Source: Ostreococcus lucimarinus CCE9901 (lineage: Eukaryota; Chlorophyta; Mamiellophyceae; Mamiellales; Bathycoccaceae). From it: 64,000 bases of DNA. Position numbers and translations under genes: made by a program. The notes below the pieces were generated by a model. That model saw only the letters and a program-made list of their open reading frames with translations, ran no database searches and was not told where the DNA came from. This document shows positions 10,722 through 20,006 of this stretch, piece by piece; within the stretch, counting starts at the first letter, position 1, and each line of letters starts with the position of its first letter. Where the stretch lies: positions 496,001 through 560,000 of the forward strand of contig NC_009359.1 in assembly GCF_000092065.1 (NCBI RefSeq). Direction: 5' to 3'.

Positions 10722-11399
10722 ATGCGGCGCGCGCTGCGCGTGCGAATCCTGCGCGGCGCGCGTATGTACGACGACGTGGCGGCGCGGATGCGGGCGACGC
10801 ACGCGGCGGTGCGGGACGGCGCGGCGGACGCGCTGCTGCTGAGCGAACACGCGCCGACGGTGACGGTGGGGAAGCGCGCGGCGCTGGGAGAGACGCACGT
10901 GAAGAGCTCGAGGGCGGCGCTCGCGCGGGCGGGGATCGCGGTGCGACGGACGGACCGGGGGGGGGACGCGACGTACCACGGGCCGGGGCAGTTGGTGGCG
11001 TACCCGGTGGTGTCGCTGCGGCGCGCGAGGGTCGGCGCGAGGGCGTACGTCGAGGGATTGGAGGCGTGCGTCGAAGAGGCGCTGAGAGGGATCGGCGTCG
11101 ACGCCAGGGGGGGGCGTAAGGGCCGAGAGGGGGTGTGGGTGAAAGATGGGAAGATCGCGGCGGTGGGGGTGAAAATATCGGCGGGGACGAGCTCGCACGG
11201 CGTGGCGATCAACGTCGATCCGGATTTGACGCACTTCGAGCACATCGTGCCGTGCGGACTCGAGGGGTACGAAGTCACGAGCGTGGTGAAGGAGTTGGGG
11301 CGGGCGGTGGCGATGAGAGACGTGGAGACGAGAGTCGTGGACGCGTTCGCGAGACGGTTTGGGTACGCCGAAGTGTTTTGGTCGGAAGAAGACGAATGA
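10722..11399 (+). CDS. LIP2: octanoyl-[ACP]:protein octanoyltransferase (LipB/LIP2)
   Basis: 225 residues, normal for the family. It moves octanoyl from acyl carrier protein to lipoyl domains of pyruvate and 2-oxoglutarate dehydrogenases and glycine-cleavage H protein, the first step of lipoate assembly in organelles. Landmarks: H-A-P-T-V-T-V-G, R-G-G-D-A-T-Y-H-G-P-G-Q-L-V-A-Y-P (substrate-pocket signature), A-A-V-G-V-K-I-S with the catalytic Lys near 151, and H-I-V-P-C-G-L with the catalytic Cys near 178. The start at 10722 yields M-R-R-A-L-R-V-R-I-L-R-G-A-R, basic but too short for a classic transit peptide. Divergent from the monooxygenase; convergent with the SDR gene 13 bases beyond its stop. 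Confidence 0.94.
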   Translation: MRRALRVRILRGARMYDDVAARMRATHAAVRDGAADALLLSEHAPTVTVGKRAALGETHVKSSRAALARAGIAVRRTDRGGDATYHGPGQLVAYPVVSLRRARVGARAYVEGLEACVEEALRGIGVDARGGRKGREGVWVKDGKIAAVGVKISAGTSSHGVAINVDPDLTHFEHIVPCGLEGYEVTSVVKELGRAVAMRDVETRVVDAFARRFGYAEVFWSEEDE

Positions 11400-11412
11400 T
11401 GGGGTGTGATAT

Positions 11413-12399
11413 TCACGCGCTCGCGTCGAGCTCGCGCGCGGCGTACTCGACGAGACGTCGAGCGAGCGTTGCGTCGCGCGAAATCTCGCGCACGCCTCTC
11501 GGATTGCACGACGCGAAATAATACTCGCCGAATCTGTTGTACATCGACGCGCCGGGATGAAGCGCGCAATAAATCGTCGTCGCCGCGCCGCACTCGACGG
11601 ATTTGACGAACGGTGCGCCGACGCAGTGGAGCAAGGCTCCGCGCCAACCGCTGGATTTTCGCGCGCGCGCGCTGCCTTGCGTGGCGACCGAGCCCGGATG
11701 CACGGCGAAAAATTGCACGCCGCGCTCGCGAAGCGCTTCGCCTTGGTACCGAGTCCACAAGAGCAGCGCGAGTTTCGATTGGGCGTAGGATTTCACGCTG
11801 TCGTACGCTCGGTCGTCGTCTATTTTGCCGAACCGAATACCTTCCGGATAAGAGAAGCGATAGACTTCGCTGGTGACGTTCACCACGCGCGCGCCCGCCG
11901 GATCAAACGATTCCAGGAGCAACTGCGTTAAAACAAAGTGGTTGAGAAACTTCACGTGAAACGCGAGGTCTCGGTGTGAATCTGCGTCAAACGGACAAGG
12001 CATTATACCAGCGTTGTTCACGAGGACGGTGAGCTTGAGATTGAGCGCGAGAAATGCGTCAACAAAGGCGTGAACCGACTTTGAACACGACAAGTCGAGA
12101 CGAAGGACGCGAACGATGGACGTCGTCTTAGACATGAGCTCGCACGCGAGCGCCTTTGCTCGCGCTTCGTCACGCGCACCGACCACTACCGTCGCACCCG
12201 TGCTACAAAATGCTTTGAGCGTCTCGAAGCCTATGCCAGCCGTGGCGCCGGTTATGAGAACGCAATTTCGGCTGGCAGATCCAGGGTCGAGGTCCGCGAT
12301 GACGTCGCGCCAGGACGATTTGGAGCCGAAGCCCGAAGGTCCGAGCCATCCTCGCAAGTGGCCGATAGGCCACCAACATCGCGGCATTTTTGACTTCAT
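11413..12399 (-). CDS. short-chain dehydrogenase/reductase (retinol dehydrogenase/WWOX-like)
   Basis: 328 residues. Classical NAD(P)-dependent SDR: V-L-I-T-G-A-T-A-G-I-G cofactor loop near residue 45, V-V-V-G-A-R-D after beta2, D-L-S for adenine contact, V-N-N-A-G-I-M structural motif, Ser of V-N-V-T-S-E, and the catalytic Y-A-Q-S-K. The V-G-A-R-D sequence with Arg after beta2 suggests NADP(H). The overall pattern (F-A-V-H-P-G-S-V-A-T near the end) matches the extended family of retinol dehydrogenases, WWOX and protochlorophyllide reductase relatives; the lipid or pigment substrate is not predictable. The N-terminus W-W-P-I-G-H-L-R-G-W-L is amphipathic and may contact membrane. Start: the first in-frame ATG, at 12399. 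In tandem with the TraB gene, 103 bases downstream of its stop. Confidence 0.9.
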   Translation of the reverse strand: MKSKMPRCWWPIGHLRGWLGPSGFGSKSSWRDVIADLDPGSASRNCVLITGATAGIGFETLKAFCSTGATVVVGARDEARAKALACELMSKTTSIVRVLRLDLSCSKSVHAFVDAFLALNLKLTVLVNNAGIMPCPFDADSHRDLAFHVKFLNHFVLTQLLLESFDPAGARVVNVTSEVYRFSYPEGIRFGKIDDDRAYDSVKSYAQSKLALLLWTRYQGEALRERGVQFFAVHPGSVATQGSARARKSSGWRGALLHCVGAPFVKSVECGAATTIYCALHPGASMYNRFGEYYFASCNPRGVREISRDATLARRLVEYAARELDASA

Positions 12400-12502
12400 G
12401 ACGAGGCGAGCGTGACTTTTTGTGATGCGGCGCGCTGTCTCGTTGTCTCGACGCTCGTTGACTCGCGCCTCGAAATTGACAAGACGTGACGAGACAGCGA
12501 CG

Positions 12503-13432
12503 CTAACCAACTTTCAAACGAAGGCGTTTCTGCGCTTCTTCCCATCGTCGCTCGATGCCATCCATATGAGCCATGCCGACGACGGCGACGACGCGCTCGC
12601 CTTTGCACCGAAGTAAAGCTTCGACCATTATTTCGTCGCGTTCGTCCACAAAGACTCGCGCGATTTTGGGCATCTGATATGCCAAATATTCGCGCATCTC
12701 ACGAATGTGCCTCCGCGTCTTGAGATTTTCAACGATGTGTTCGATGTTATCCATGGATCCACCCATAGCGCTCGGCGGCGGAGGACCGCCCGGTCGCGTA
12801 CGACCCATCACGATGGCCATGACGTCCATCGTTGTCACGCTTTCGCGTAGCCGGCGCAAAGTCATCGTCACGTCTCTGTCCGCGCACACGATCTTCGCCC
12901 CAATGCAACCCGCCTCTTTTACTGCTTCCTTAAACTCAGCGCCGGGGTCGAGTCCGCTCAATTTGAAGAAGCTATAGAATGTTTTAAACGCCGCCTGCAG
13001 CAAACCGTCGCCGACGTTGCCGCCCGCGAACGCCCCGAGAAAATCTTTGACCGCCTGTTGAACGAACGCCGATTTGCCGTTCGACGCCGATTCACCCGGT
13101 TTCTTCTCTTCGTCGTCCACGATGCGCTCGCGCATCGTCCGCAATCGCTGCTCGCAGAGCTCGACGTGGACTACGCTCGGCTTGACCAGTCTGATGAGTT
13201 CGCGAACCTCCCTCGCGCTTCGCTCGCTCACGTGCGCGGTGCCGACCAGATAAATTTCACGCGGCGTGGACGACGAACGAAGAATGCTCAGCGTTTCGAC
13301 GCCGCCGTCGGAGACGTACTCCATCTCCCGCGCGCGCGTAGAGCGCGCGCGATGGGTCGACGCGCTGGGACAGGCGCGCGGTGGTTCGACGCGCGGCAGC
13401 GCGCGCGCGAGGCGCCAGACGCGACGCGACAT
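12503..13432 (-). CDS. TraB/PrgY-domain protein
   Basis: 309 residues. TraB-domain family, also found in plants (outer mitochondrial membrane TRB proteins) and animals (TRABD), with a fold related to EreA/ChaN and TIKI proteases. Family marks: Y-L-V-G-T-A-H-V-S at residues 61-69, V-H-V-E-L-C-E-Q-R slightly later, and near the C-terminus V-V-A-V-V-G-M-A-H-M-D-G-I, the second G-x-x-H block. There is a Gly/Pro-rich loop (P-G-G-P-P-P-P-S) in the middle. An Arg-rich leader of 36 residues precedes a second Met (M-E-Y-V-S-D at 13324), so either a targeted or a cytosolic form may be made; the longer start at 13432 is used. No transmembrane segment is obvious at the C-terminus. Confidence 0.87.
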   Translation of the reverse strand: MSRRVWRLARALPRVEPPRACPSASTHRARSTRAREMEYVSDGGVETLSILRSSSTPREIYLVGTAHVSERSAREVRELIRLVKPSVVHVELCEQRLRTMRERIVDDEEKKPGESASNGKSAFVQQAVKDFLGAFAGGNVGDGLLQAAFKTFYSFFKLSGLDPGAEFKEAVKEAGCIGAKIVCADRDVTMTLRRLRESVTTMDVMAIVMGRTRPGGPPPPSAMGGSMDNIEHIVENLKTRRHIREMREYLAYQMPKIARVFVDERDEIMVEALLRCKGERVVAVVGMAHMDGIERRWEEAQKRLRLKVG

Positions 13433-13570
13433 GGCGACGCGATGCGCGCGCTCGCAAGCGCGCCGCGCGCGCGACGGCGACGCTCGAAAATCGTGCGCGA
13501 CACTGCGGCGCGCGACTCGACGCGCGAGTTTCAACTGTTTCGCTAAGCGCGTTTACACTAATTTCTACGA

Positions 13571-14170
13571 CTACGACGCGCGCGCCGCGAATTTCACGGC
13601 GAACACGCTGCGATAAATTCGTCTATACGATACCAATTCGTTCTCGCCCACGGCGCCGGACGCGGTGACGCGCCAGCCGTAGCGCGTCGGAGCGTCGGAG
13701 TCCGGCGTCGACGCCGGATGATACGCCGACGCCGCGTCGACGACCAAATGTTTGTCCGCATCCCTCGCGAACGCCTCCGCCGACGCGTACTTTACCTCCG
13801 CGCCATCGAACGCGACCCATCCGATTATTTTTGCCGTCGACGCGCCCGGCGTGCCGCCCGGACACGGATCGTCGTTCCGCTCGCGAGCGTCGCCGCCGAA
13901 CCACGGTTCGCGAAGCCTTCGCGCGACGTCCGCGCGCGACCGCGGGTTGAATCCGCCCTTCGTCCACGCGTCGGCGAGCACGCTCTTACCGGGCGTCCCG
14001 CGCGTGGTCTCCAGGACGTACACGCGCGCGTTCGGCGTCAATTTCGCCGTCGACAGCGCGTAGCCTCGAACGTCGATAGACTTTTCGCCGTCGACCAACA
14101 GACGCGCGAACGGGGCTTGGACTTCGAGCGCGAGCGCCTCGCCGACGCCGACGCCGACGCCGCGATCCAT
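13571..14170 (-). CDS. ASCH/PUA-like domain protein
   Basis: 199 residues. The opening after a Gly/Val-rich leader, A-L-E-V-Q-A-P-F-A-R-L-L-V-D-G-E-K-S-I-D-V-R, is the start of an ASCH-type PUA-like fold (pattern: hydrophobic, P-[FW]-A-x-x-L-x-x-G-x-K-x-x-E-x-R), although Glu is replaced by Asp. V-Y-V-L-E-T and I-I-G-W-V-A-F-D follow where the family has its beta strands, with the conserved G before the third strand. ASCH proteins are thought to bind RNA or modified nucleotides; some cleave N4-acetylcytidine. An insert with C-P-G-G-T-P-G may be a loop specific to this lineage. The exact function is unknown. Upstream of the ATG an AT-rich stretch at 14217-14264 probably holds promoter signals. 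Confidence 0.68.
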   Translation of the reverse strand: MDRGVGVGVGEALALEVQAPFARLLVDGEKSIDVRGYALSTAKLTPNARVYVLETTRGTPGKSVLADAWTKGGFNPRSRADVARRLREPWFGGDARERNDDPCPGGTPGASTAKIIGWVAFDGAEVKYASAEAFARDADKHLVVDAASAYHPASTPDSDAPTRYGWRVTASGAVGENELVSYRRIYRSVFAVKFAARAS

Positions 14171-14321
14171 CTCTCGAGCGCCCGCGCGACGCGATGTGGC
14201 GGCGCGCGGCGCGCGGATGTAACAAGTTGTACAATAAATTGTCAATACAAAAATAAATGGTGAATCGACGACGCCGCGCCGTCGCGGCGTCGAATGGAAA
14301 AAATAATGAATATTTATGCCG

Positions 14322-16889
14322 CTAGTCGGCGCGGATGAACACGGGGAGGACGTCGAGCGGGGCGTCGACGACGACGCGGCGACCGCCGGCGACGGCGTTC
14401 GATTCGTCGTATCGCCGCCAAGACCCGGCGGGGAGGTAAACCGTGCGCGATGTCGCACCTTTTTCGACCACAGGGGCGACGATCATGTCGGTACCGACGG
14501 CAAACTGGTCGTCGATGGCGAACGTTTGGGCGTCGTTGGGGTCGAGCCACCACATTGGACGACAGATGGGTTCGAGGGAGGCTTTGGCGTCCTCCGCGAG
14601 CGCGGCGAGCTTGGGTAAGAGCAGCCGTTCGCGCATGTGCATCACCTTGACACTCGCCTCGTACGCCACTGAGCTCACTTCCCACGGTGGAATCGACCAT
14701 TGCACCGCGGGCATGAACGCGCTGACTTGCGCCCAGCGAATCATCAACTCGGTATCGGGCGTTTGATTCCAATACGCGTTGCCGCCGATGATGTCCGGAA
14801 GCGTGAACGGGAACCCGATAACTGCGGACGTGAGTAAGCTCGGAATGAGACTCTGTAGACCGTTATCGACGCCCCACACGGTATCTTTATCGCCCATGCG
14901 AATTAAGCCGTTGTAATTGTTCGTTCCCATCGCCACGCGCACTTCGCTCAAGGCAAATTTAGAACAAACTTTTTCCACGTATGCCTGACTGTACTCTTGT
15001 GGATGTTTCAGGGGCGTGTGCGGGCGGGCGCCGTAAGGCATGAAACAAGGCTCGCCGGCGTCAAACTTGAAACCGTCGAGTCCGACTTCTTCTTGCAGTT
15101 TCTTGAGTCGACGCACGAACCATTCGCACGCCTCGTCATTGGTGAAATCGATGCCGCGGACGGGCTGCGTGCCCCACCATCGGAACTGTCCAGGCTCAAG
15201 GTTGCCCCCACCACCGCCGCCTTCCCAGTGACCGGGTGGCCAGTCGTAGCGATCGACGAACACTTTCACAGTAGTCCCGAGGACTTGACCGACGCCTCCC
15301 GTGAGCACCTCGACGACTTCGTTCGGCGGTTGCGAGCCTTCAAGTAAGTACCCTAATCGCTTTGCCTCCTCGCACGCCGCTGAACTCTCTTGCAAGAACG
15401 GCATCACCCACGCCGTTACTAAAAATCCCATGTCGTGAAGCTCCTTGATCATGCCTTTCGGATCCGGAAACTTCACGGGATCGAAATGAAGTTCGCCATA
15501 TCGCGCTTGCCAGCGGTCGTCGATTTCGATGATCGAACCGTTCGGTAATCCCGAGTCAGATTTGGCTTTTGCGATGTCCTTAGCTACTGCAAGTGTTGAC
15601 TCTTGCGTGACATCAGCGTGCGACGTCGCCCAAGTCGTCCAGATTGGATAGAACATCAGAGACTTGTCCGGCGCGGCGCTCGGCTTTGGAAGCTGCGCCA
15701 AGGCGACTCTCGTCGCGCTCCTCGCGTCTTCCTGCGCAGATACGGCGACGCGTAGCTGCAAGCGCGTTCGCGCGTCATTCGTATTGATGCTTTGCCACGG
15801 ATGCAACATGTTCGCGTCCGCGTAATTCGCCCGTGATTGCAATCGAAGTAGTCCGTCGCCGCGTTCCGACGTCAGAGCCTCTTCCAGCGGCAACGACGGC
15901 CGGGAAGCGTTTTGAATACCGACACCGAAATACCGCGGCGCTTGACCTCGCGGGACGAATGCCGGTGCGTTCAAGCCGACGTGTAATAAATCACTATTTG
16001 GATCGGCGAATATCAACGTCCCACCGCTCGACACCCAGTGAGTGCCGAGAACGTTGCCGACGCCGTTCGGACCGTGGTCGAACGGGTAAAACGGTCCCAT
16101 TTCGATTTTCGCTCGCTCGAGCGGCCAGAGCTGCTTCAGCAAATGCGACCCACCGTACCAGTGGTCTTCGTCCGCTCCATCGCACAGCTTCACCGTCAAC
16201 TCCGCCGCTCCCGAATCCTCCATCGGCGCGCTCACCTCGAGCAATAACCCGTCCGCGATGTTTCGACACCACGCGTCGCTCTCCCCATCCGCATCGTTCG
16301 TTTTCCTCACCCGGAGCACCGTTCCATCGCTCCACAGCGCTGTCAACTCCCCCTCGTCCTCTTTCGCGTCGATTCGAATAACCTTAACCCCGTCTCCGGT
16401 CGCCGTCGTCCCTCGTCCGAGCGGCACCGCCAACGTCTGCGCCCGCGTCTCTCTCGTCCCGTCCACCCTCCACAGCAGCATCGTCCCATTTTCCCGCACG
16501 TCCAGCGCGCTCGCGCCGCTTCGCACGCGCCACGTTCTTCCGACGTACGCCTTCGCGTCATCGATCGCCAGCGTCGTCGTCCCGACGTCGTCTCGTCGCG
16601 GCGCCGCCGCGTCGCGCGCGCGATTCGTCCCCGCCACCACCGCCCCGCTCGCGATCGCCGCTCGCACGATCTCCGACCTCGACACGCTTCCCGACGCGAC
16701 GCCGCTCGCGTCGTCGTCTCCGCCGGCGTCCTCGTCCGTCGCCCGCGCCGTCGTCGTCGTCGTCGTCGTCGTCGAGTTTCGTTCCGGCCGCCACCCGCGG
16801 TGTCGACACCGCGCGCGCGGCGCCCGCGCGCGCGCGCGCGCGACGCCCGCGCGCGGTCGCGCGACCGACGACGCGCGCGCGCGCGCCAT
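14322..16889 (-). CDS. glycoside hydrolase family 31 (MYORG-like alpha-glycosidase), organelle-targeted
   Basis: 855 residues. The catalytic nucleophile block D-G-F-K-F-D-A-G-E near residue 605 is the form used by the MYORG-like branch of GH31 rather than the W-x-D-M-N-E of glucosidase II. W-G-V-D-N-G-L-Q-S-L-I-P and G-F-P-F-T-L-P-D-I-I-G-G match the acid/base region, and P-V-F-I-R-A-D is a typical end. The substrate is unknown; MYORG acts on an alpha-galactoside. The first 75 residues are Arg/Ala-rich with a Thr run, then R-S-E-I-V-R-A-A-I-A-S-G-A-V-V-A-G-T and A-A-A: a chloroplast-type leader followed by a short hydrophobic span, so plastid or secretory routing is likely. Head to head with the PQ-loop gene, 173 bases apart, with GTC/GAC triplet runs on both sides. 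Confidence 0.88.
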   Translation of the reverse strand: MARARASSVARPRAGVARARARAPRARCRHRGWRPERNSTTTTTTTTARATDEDAGGDDDASGVASGSVSRSEIVRAAIASGAVVAGTNRARDAAAPRRDDVGTTTLAIDDAKAYVGRTWRVRSGASALDVRENGTMLLWRVDGTRETRAQTLAVPLGRGTTATGDGVKVIRIDAKEDEGELTALWSDGTVLRVRKTNDADGESDAWCRNIADGLLLEVSAPMEDSGAAELTVKLCDGADEDHWYGGSHLLKQLWPLERAKIEMGPFYPFDHGPNGVGNVLGTHWVSSGGTLIFADPNSDLLHVGLNAPAFVPRGQAPRYFGVGIQNASRPSLPLEEALTSERGDGLLRLQSRANYADANMLHPWQSINTNDARTRLQLRVAVSAQEDARSATRVALAQLPKPSAAPDKSLMFYPIWTTWATSHADVTQESTLAVAKDIAKAKSDSGLPNGSIIEIDDRWQARYGELHFDPVKFPDPKGMIKELHDMGFLVTAWVMPFLQESSAACEEAKRLGYLLEGSQPPNEVVEVLTGGVGQVLGTTVKVFVDRYDWPPGHWEGGGGGGNLEPGQFRWWGTQPVRGIDFTNDEACEWFVRRLKKLQEEVGLDGFKFDAGEPCFMPYGARPHTPLKHPQEYSQAYVEKVCSKFALSEVRVAMGTNNYNGLIRMGDKDTVWGVDNGLQSLIPSLLTSAVIGFPFTLPDIIGGNAYWNQTPDTELMIRWAQVSAFMPAVQWSIPPWEVSSVAYEASVKVMHMRERLLLPKLAALAEDAKASLEPICRPMWWLDPNDAQTFAIDDQFAVGTDMIVAPVVEKGATSRTVYLPAGSWRRYDESNAVAGGRRVVVDAPLDVLPVFIRAD

Positions 16890-17062
16890 GGCGCGCCGAC
16901 GTCGAGCGACCGCCGGCGACGACGCGCGGCGTCGCGGTGTCGCGACGCGTCGTCAGTCCCGCGCGCGGTGTCGACGGAACGACCGACGGACGCGCGCGCG
17001 CGCGCGCGCGAGGACGCGCGCGCGGACGCGACGACGACGACGACGACGACGCGACGATCGGC

Positions 17063-18064
17063 ATGCCGTCGTTCACGCCGTCGACGTCGGACGCCGCGGG
17101 ATGCCTGACCGCGCTCGAGGACGTGTCCCCGTCGCTCCGAGTCCTCGGCGCGATGTCCTTCGTCGTGAGCGCGCTGATCGGGGCGCCGCAGGCGTACAAG
17201 ATTTACGCGCGCAAGAGCTCGCGCGGGGTGTCGTTCTGGACGCTCGCGCTCGGGAACGTCGGTGGATTTCTGTGCGTGCTGAATCTGTACGTGCTGCACT
17301 ACGACCAGATCAAACTGAGCGGGAACGCGTTCGCGGATTTTAAGGGCTGGGCGCGCGGACAGCCGAGCCTGCTGTTCATATGGGTTGAATTGGCGAACAC
17401 GCTGTCGATGCTGATCGTGACGCCGATGGCGTACGCGTACGTGGAGGATAGCGAACACGCGTTCGCGGTGACGACGCCGCTCGGCGGCGTGGACTGGTCG
17501 ATGAAAAAGGCGGTGAGAGCGGGAGTGCTGTTGCAAATGGTGATCGTGGCGTGCGCGTGGGCGCCGGCGTTGATCGTGTTGCATCGGGCGGGGGAGTGCG
17601 CGCCGATGGCGTGGTACGGCAACGCCATCGGCGTGGTGGTGGCGATGATTATTTGCTTAAAGTTTATACCGCAGGTGAAAGAATCGTACGAAAACAAAGG
17701 CAGTGGGTCGCTGTCGTACCTGACGTACGGCGCGGATTTGTGCGGTGGGTTGGTGGCGTTCTTGCAAAAGTTGCTCGTGACGAATGAGCGCGTGTCCACG
17801 TGGCTACCACCGCTGATACTGCATTCCCTGGAGGCGTACGTGCTCGGGATGAACGCAATCAACGACAAAGCGCGCCTCGGCGCGGGCGCCGCCCGGCGAG
17901 ATCGTGACGCGGACGATGCGAACGAACCGGATGAGGAACGCGTGCAGAGCGAGCGTTTGTTGCCGCGCGCGAGTCGAGGTGCGAGCGGCGCAACGTCGCC
18001 TCGCGCCTCGTCGCCGACGCGCGCCGACGCGGCCTCGTGGTGGAAATCGGCTACTTGGTTGTAG
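17063..18064 (+). CDS. PQ-loop repeat membrane transporter
   Basis: 333 residues, about seven hydrophobic spans. Two PQ-loop motifs: I-G-A-P-Q-A-Y-K-I-Y-A-R-K-S-S-R-G-V-S near residue 45 and K-F-I-P-Q-V-K-E-S-Y-E-N-K-G-S-G-S-L-S near 205. In each, P-Q is followed by a K-S/G-S-x-[GS] turn as in cystinosin, PQLC2 and MPDU1. Such proteins export amino acids from lysosome/vacuole or serve as dolichol-sugar flippase helpers. The C-terminal 65 residues are soluble and acidic/Arg-rich, ending A-S-W-W-K-S-A-T-W-L. The ATG at 17063 is the first in frame; upstream frame is CG-repeat. Which substrate is carried cannot be told. Confidence 0.87.
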   Translation: MPSFTPSTSDAAGCLTALEDVSPSLRVLGAMSFVVSALIGAPQAYKIYARKSSRGVSFWTLALGNVGGFLCVLNLYVLHYDQIKLSGNAFADFKGWARGQPSLLFIWVELANTLSMLIVTPMAYAYVEDSEHAFAVTTPLGGVDWSMKKAVRAGVLLQMVIVACAWAPALIVLHRAGECAPMAWYGNAIGVVVAMIICLKFIPQVKESYENKGSGSLSYLTYGADLCGGLVAFLQKLLVTNERVSTWLPPLILHSLEAYVLGMNAINDKARLGAGAARRDRDADDANEPDEERVQSERLLPRASRGASGATSPRASSPTRADAASWWKSATWL

Positions 18065-18237
18065 GGCTTTCGCAAAGAATCGTTGGATATTGTTGCAAAG
18101 TGCGGAAATAATCACCTAGATCTATTGTGTAATAGAGTGTAACCTATATGATGATGGTGTGTATCGTTCGGGAAAAAGTGGTTCAGCGAAACCACTCAAT
18201 ACATGTTGTTTGGCTGTAATATTTTTGGCAAGTGAAG

Positions 18238-19638
18238 TCAGTGAAGGTACATGGCGACGACGACGGTGACGTTGTCGCTCGATCCTCGATGCATACTCGT
18301 ATCCAGAAGTTCCTGGGACGCGGCCGTACAGGCCGCTTCGATGGCTTTCTTGTCGGTCGATGTACACTTGCCTTCGCTCAAGACGCCGCGCGTGGCGAGT
18401 ATTTTGCGAGCAATGTCACCCGCCTCTTGATCTCGAATGACGTCCCACATGCCGTCAGAGGCGAGAATAATGAAATTGATATCTTCGGTGAGCTCGTAAC
18501 GCGACACGTCTGGTTCTGCGGTGACGCCAGAGTCTTTCGGTCGCTTGAAATCGATGTCCCCGAGCGAACGCGAGACGGCCAAAGCCGCTCGCACGGGTTT
18601 GTACGGATGATCCGCGATGACTCGCCAGCAGCCGCAAAATTCAATCTTGCCCCCCACTGCGGTTATTCTGCGCCGTTCATTCGACATCGACGGCTTGTGG
18701 TCTTCGGTCATGGCGCGAGTGCGTCCATCAGCGTAGCTGACGACTGCTCTAGAGTCGCCAGCATGCGCTGTGAAGAGCGCGCCGCCGATTTGCAAGACGC
18801 ACACCGCCGTGCTCCCGTCTCGCCTGCCCTCCGCGGCGGTGCTGTTGAGAATTTCGTCGTCGCAATCCATGTACATTTTCTTCAAAGACGTTTCCATATC
18901 AACGTTGAACCGCGTGAGTCTTTCCGGGCACGACGGCGACGAATCTTGTAAGAGCACGTCTGGCGCGAGAAAAGTGTGCATGCGTTCGCTTGCAAACTGC
19001 GCCGCCCAGTCACCGTTGTGACCATCGTACACGCCCAAAAACGAACGACGAACGCCATCGCAACCCGTCAACCCAAAAGGTTTCAGCTCAGTCACGGCGC
19101 TGTACCTGTCCTCCATGTACGCCCGCTGTCCTTGTTCGAAAGCCACGCCGACGACGACCTGGGCGCCCACCAAAGGAATATTCGCCTCGCCATCCGCCGT
19201 CGCCGTCGCCGCCTCGCTCACTTCATCGGACAACGGCGGACTCGCGCGCGCGGAATCTAAATCTCTCGCTCCCCCAGAACTCGTAGATTCCGATCCCATA
19301 TCGACATCCTCGCGCGCTTTCGCGCTCTCATCCGTCGTCGCGCGCGCCTTTTCGCGTCGCTCTCGTCGACTCTTCCCGTGCTTCCCCTTCCTCCGGCGTT
19401 TCTCTCGCGCCTCCCACGCCTCCGCCGCCGCGTTCGCCTCCCCCCGTCTCTTCTCCTGACCCACCGCGCGCGCTTCATTCGTCTCGCGCGCCTCCTCCTC
19501 GCTCGACGACCCCGCGCCTCGGCGTTCGCGCGTCGCCTTCGCCCCGTCCCTCGCGCCCTCATCCCTCATCACCCCCTCCCGTCCTCGTCCGGCGTCCTCC
19601 ATCGCTCCGCTTTCGCTCGCGTCCGCGCGAACCATCAT
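18238..19638 (-). CDS. PP2C-type protein phosphatase
   Basis: 466 residues. Residues 1-150 are low complexity, acidic and Lys/Arg-rich; the PP2C catalytic domain follows. Metal and phosphate residues are all in place: Y-M-E-D-R, V-Y-D-G-H-N-G, D-G-S-T-A-V, A-H-A-G-D-S-R-A-V, S-R-S-L-G-D, I-L-A-S-D-G-M-W-D-V and S-S-D-N-V-T-V-V-V. The enzyme removes phosphate from Ser/Thr with Mn/Mg. The basic cluster R-R-K-G-K-H-G-K-S-R-R-E-R-R in the N-terminal region could be a nuclear signal. The ATG at 19638 is followed by a second Met. The gene is read away from the TATA-unit array 370 bases upstream. Confidence 0.95.
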   Translation of the reverse strand: MMVRADASESGAMEDAGRGREGVMRDEGARDGAKATRERRGAGSSSEEEARETNEARAVGQEKRRGEANAAAEAWEAREKRRRKGKHGKSRRERREKARATTDESAKAREDVDMGSESTSSGGARDLDSARASPPLSDEVSEAATATADGEANIPLVGAQVVVGVAFEQGQRAYMEDRYSAVTELKPFGLTGCDGVRRSFLGVYDGHNGDWAAQFASERMHTFLAPDVLLQDSSPSCPERLTRFNVDMETSLKKMYMDCDDEILNSTAAEGRRDGSTAVCVLQIGGALFTAHAGDSRAVVSYADGRTRAMTEDHKPSMSNERRRITAVGGKIEFCGCWRVIADHPYKPVRAALAVSRSLGDIDFKRPKDSGVTAEPDVSRYELTEDINFIILASDGMWDVIRDQEAGDIARKILATRGVLSEGKCTSTDKKAIEAACTAASQELLDTSMHRGSSDNVTVVVAMYLH

Positions 19639-20006
19639 CGATCGTCGTCCCGCGCCGAGCGCGTCTCCCGCCGCCGCCGTCGCGACGCGCGTCGCGCGCG
19701 CGGATTCGAACGTTCACGATGCCGCGCCGCCGGTCCGCGTTCGCGCGCGTCGCGCGTCGCGCGCCGTCGCGCGTCGCGCGCGCGCGTCGAGCGTCGCGAG
19801 ACGCGCGCGCTCGAGTCGATCGCGCGCTCTTCGCGCGCGTCGCGCGTCGCGTCGCGCGTCGCGGAGCGTCGACCGGCGGCGCGCGCGCGGCGGGAAAAGC
19901 GCGCGAAGAGCGCGCGCGCGCGCGATCGGGGGTCGTATTGAAACACCCGGAAGTACTATCAACGCGCACGCCCGAGATGCGGATCACGCGCCAGCGCTGG
20001 CGGCCC
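19639..20006. other. CG-repeat intergenic DNA between PP2C and the TATA-unit array
   Basis: Dense CGCG, GCGCGTCGCG and related short repeats, some self-complementary. The stop-free frames across it on both strands reflect composition (Arg/Ala) and look non-coding. No TATA-like box until the array begins; a mixed-composition stretch (GTATTGAAACACCCGGAAGT) sits at about 19934-19953. Confidence 0.5.
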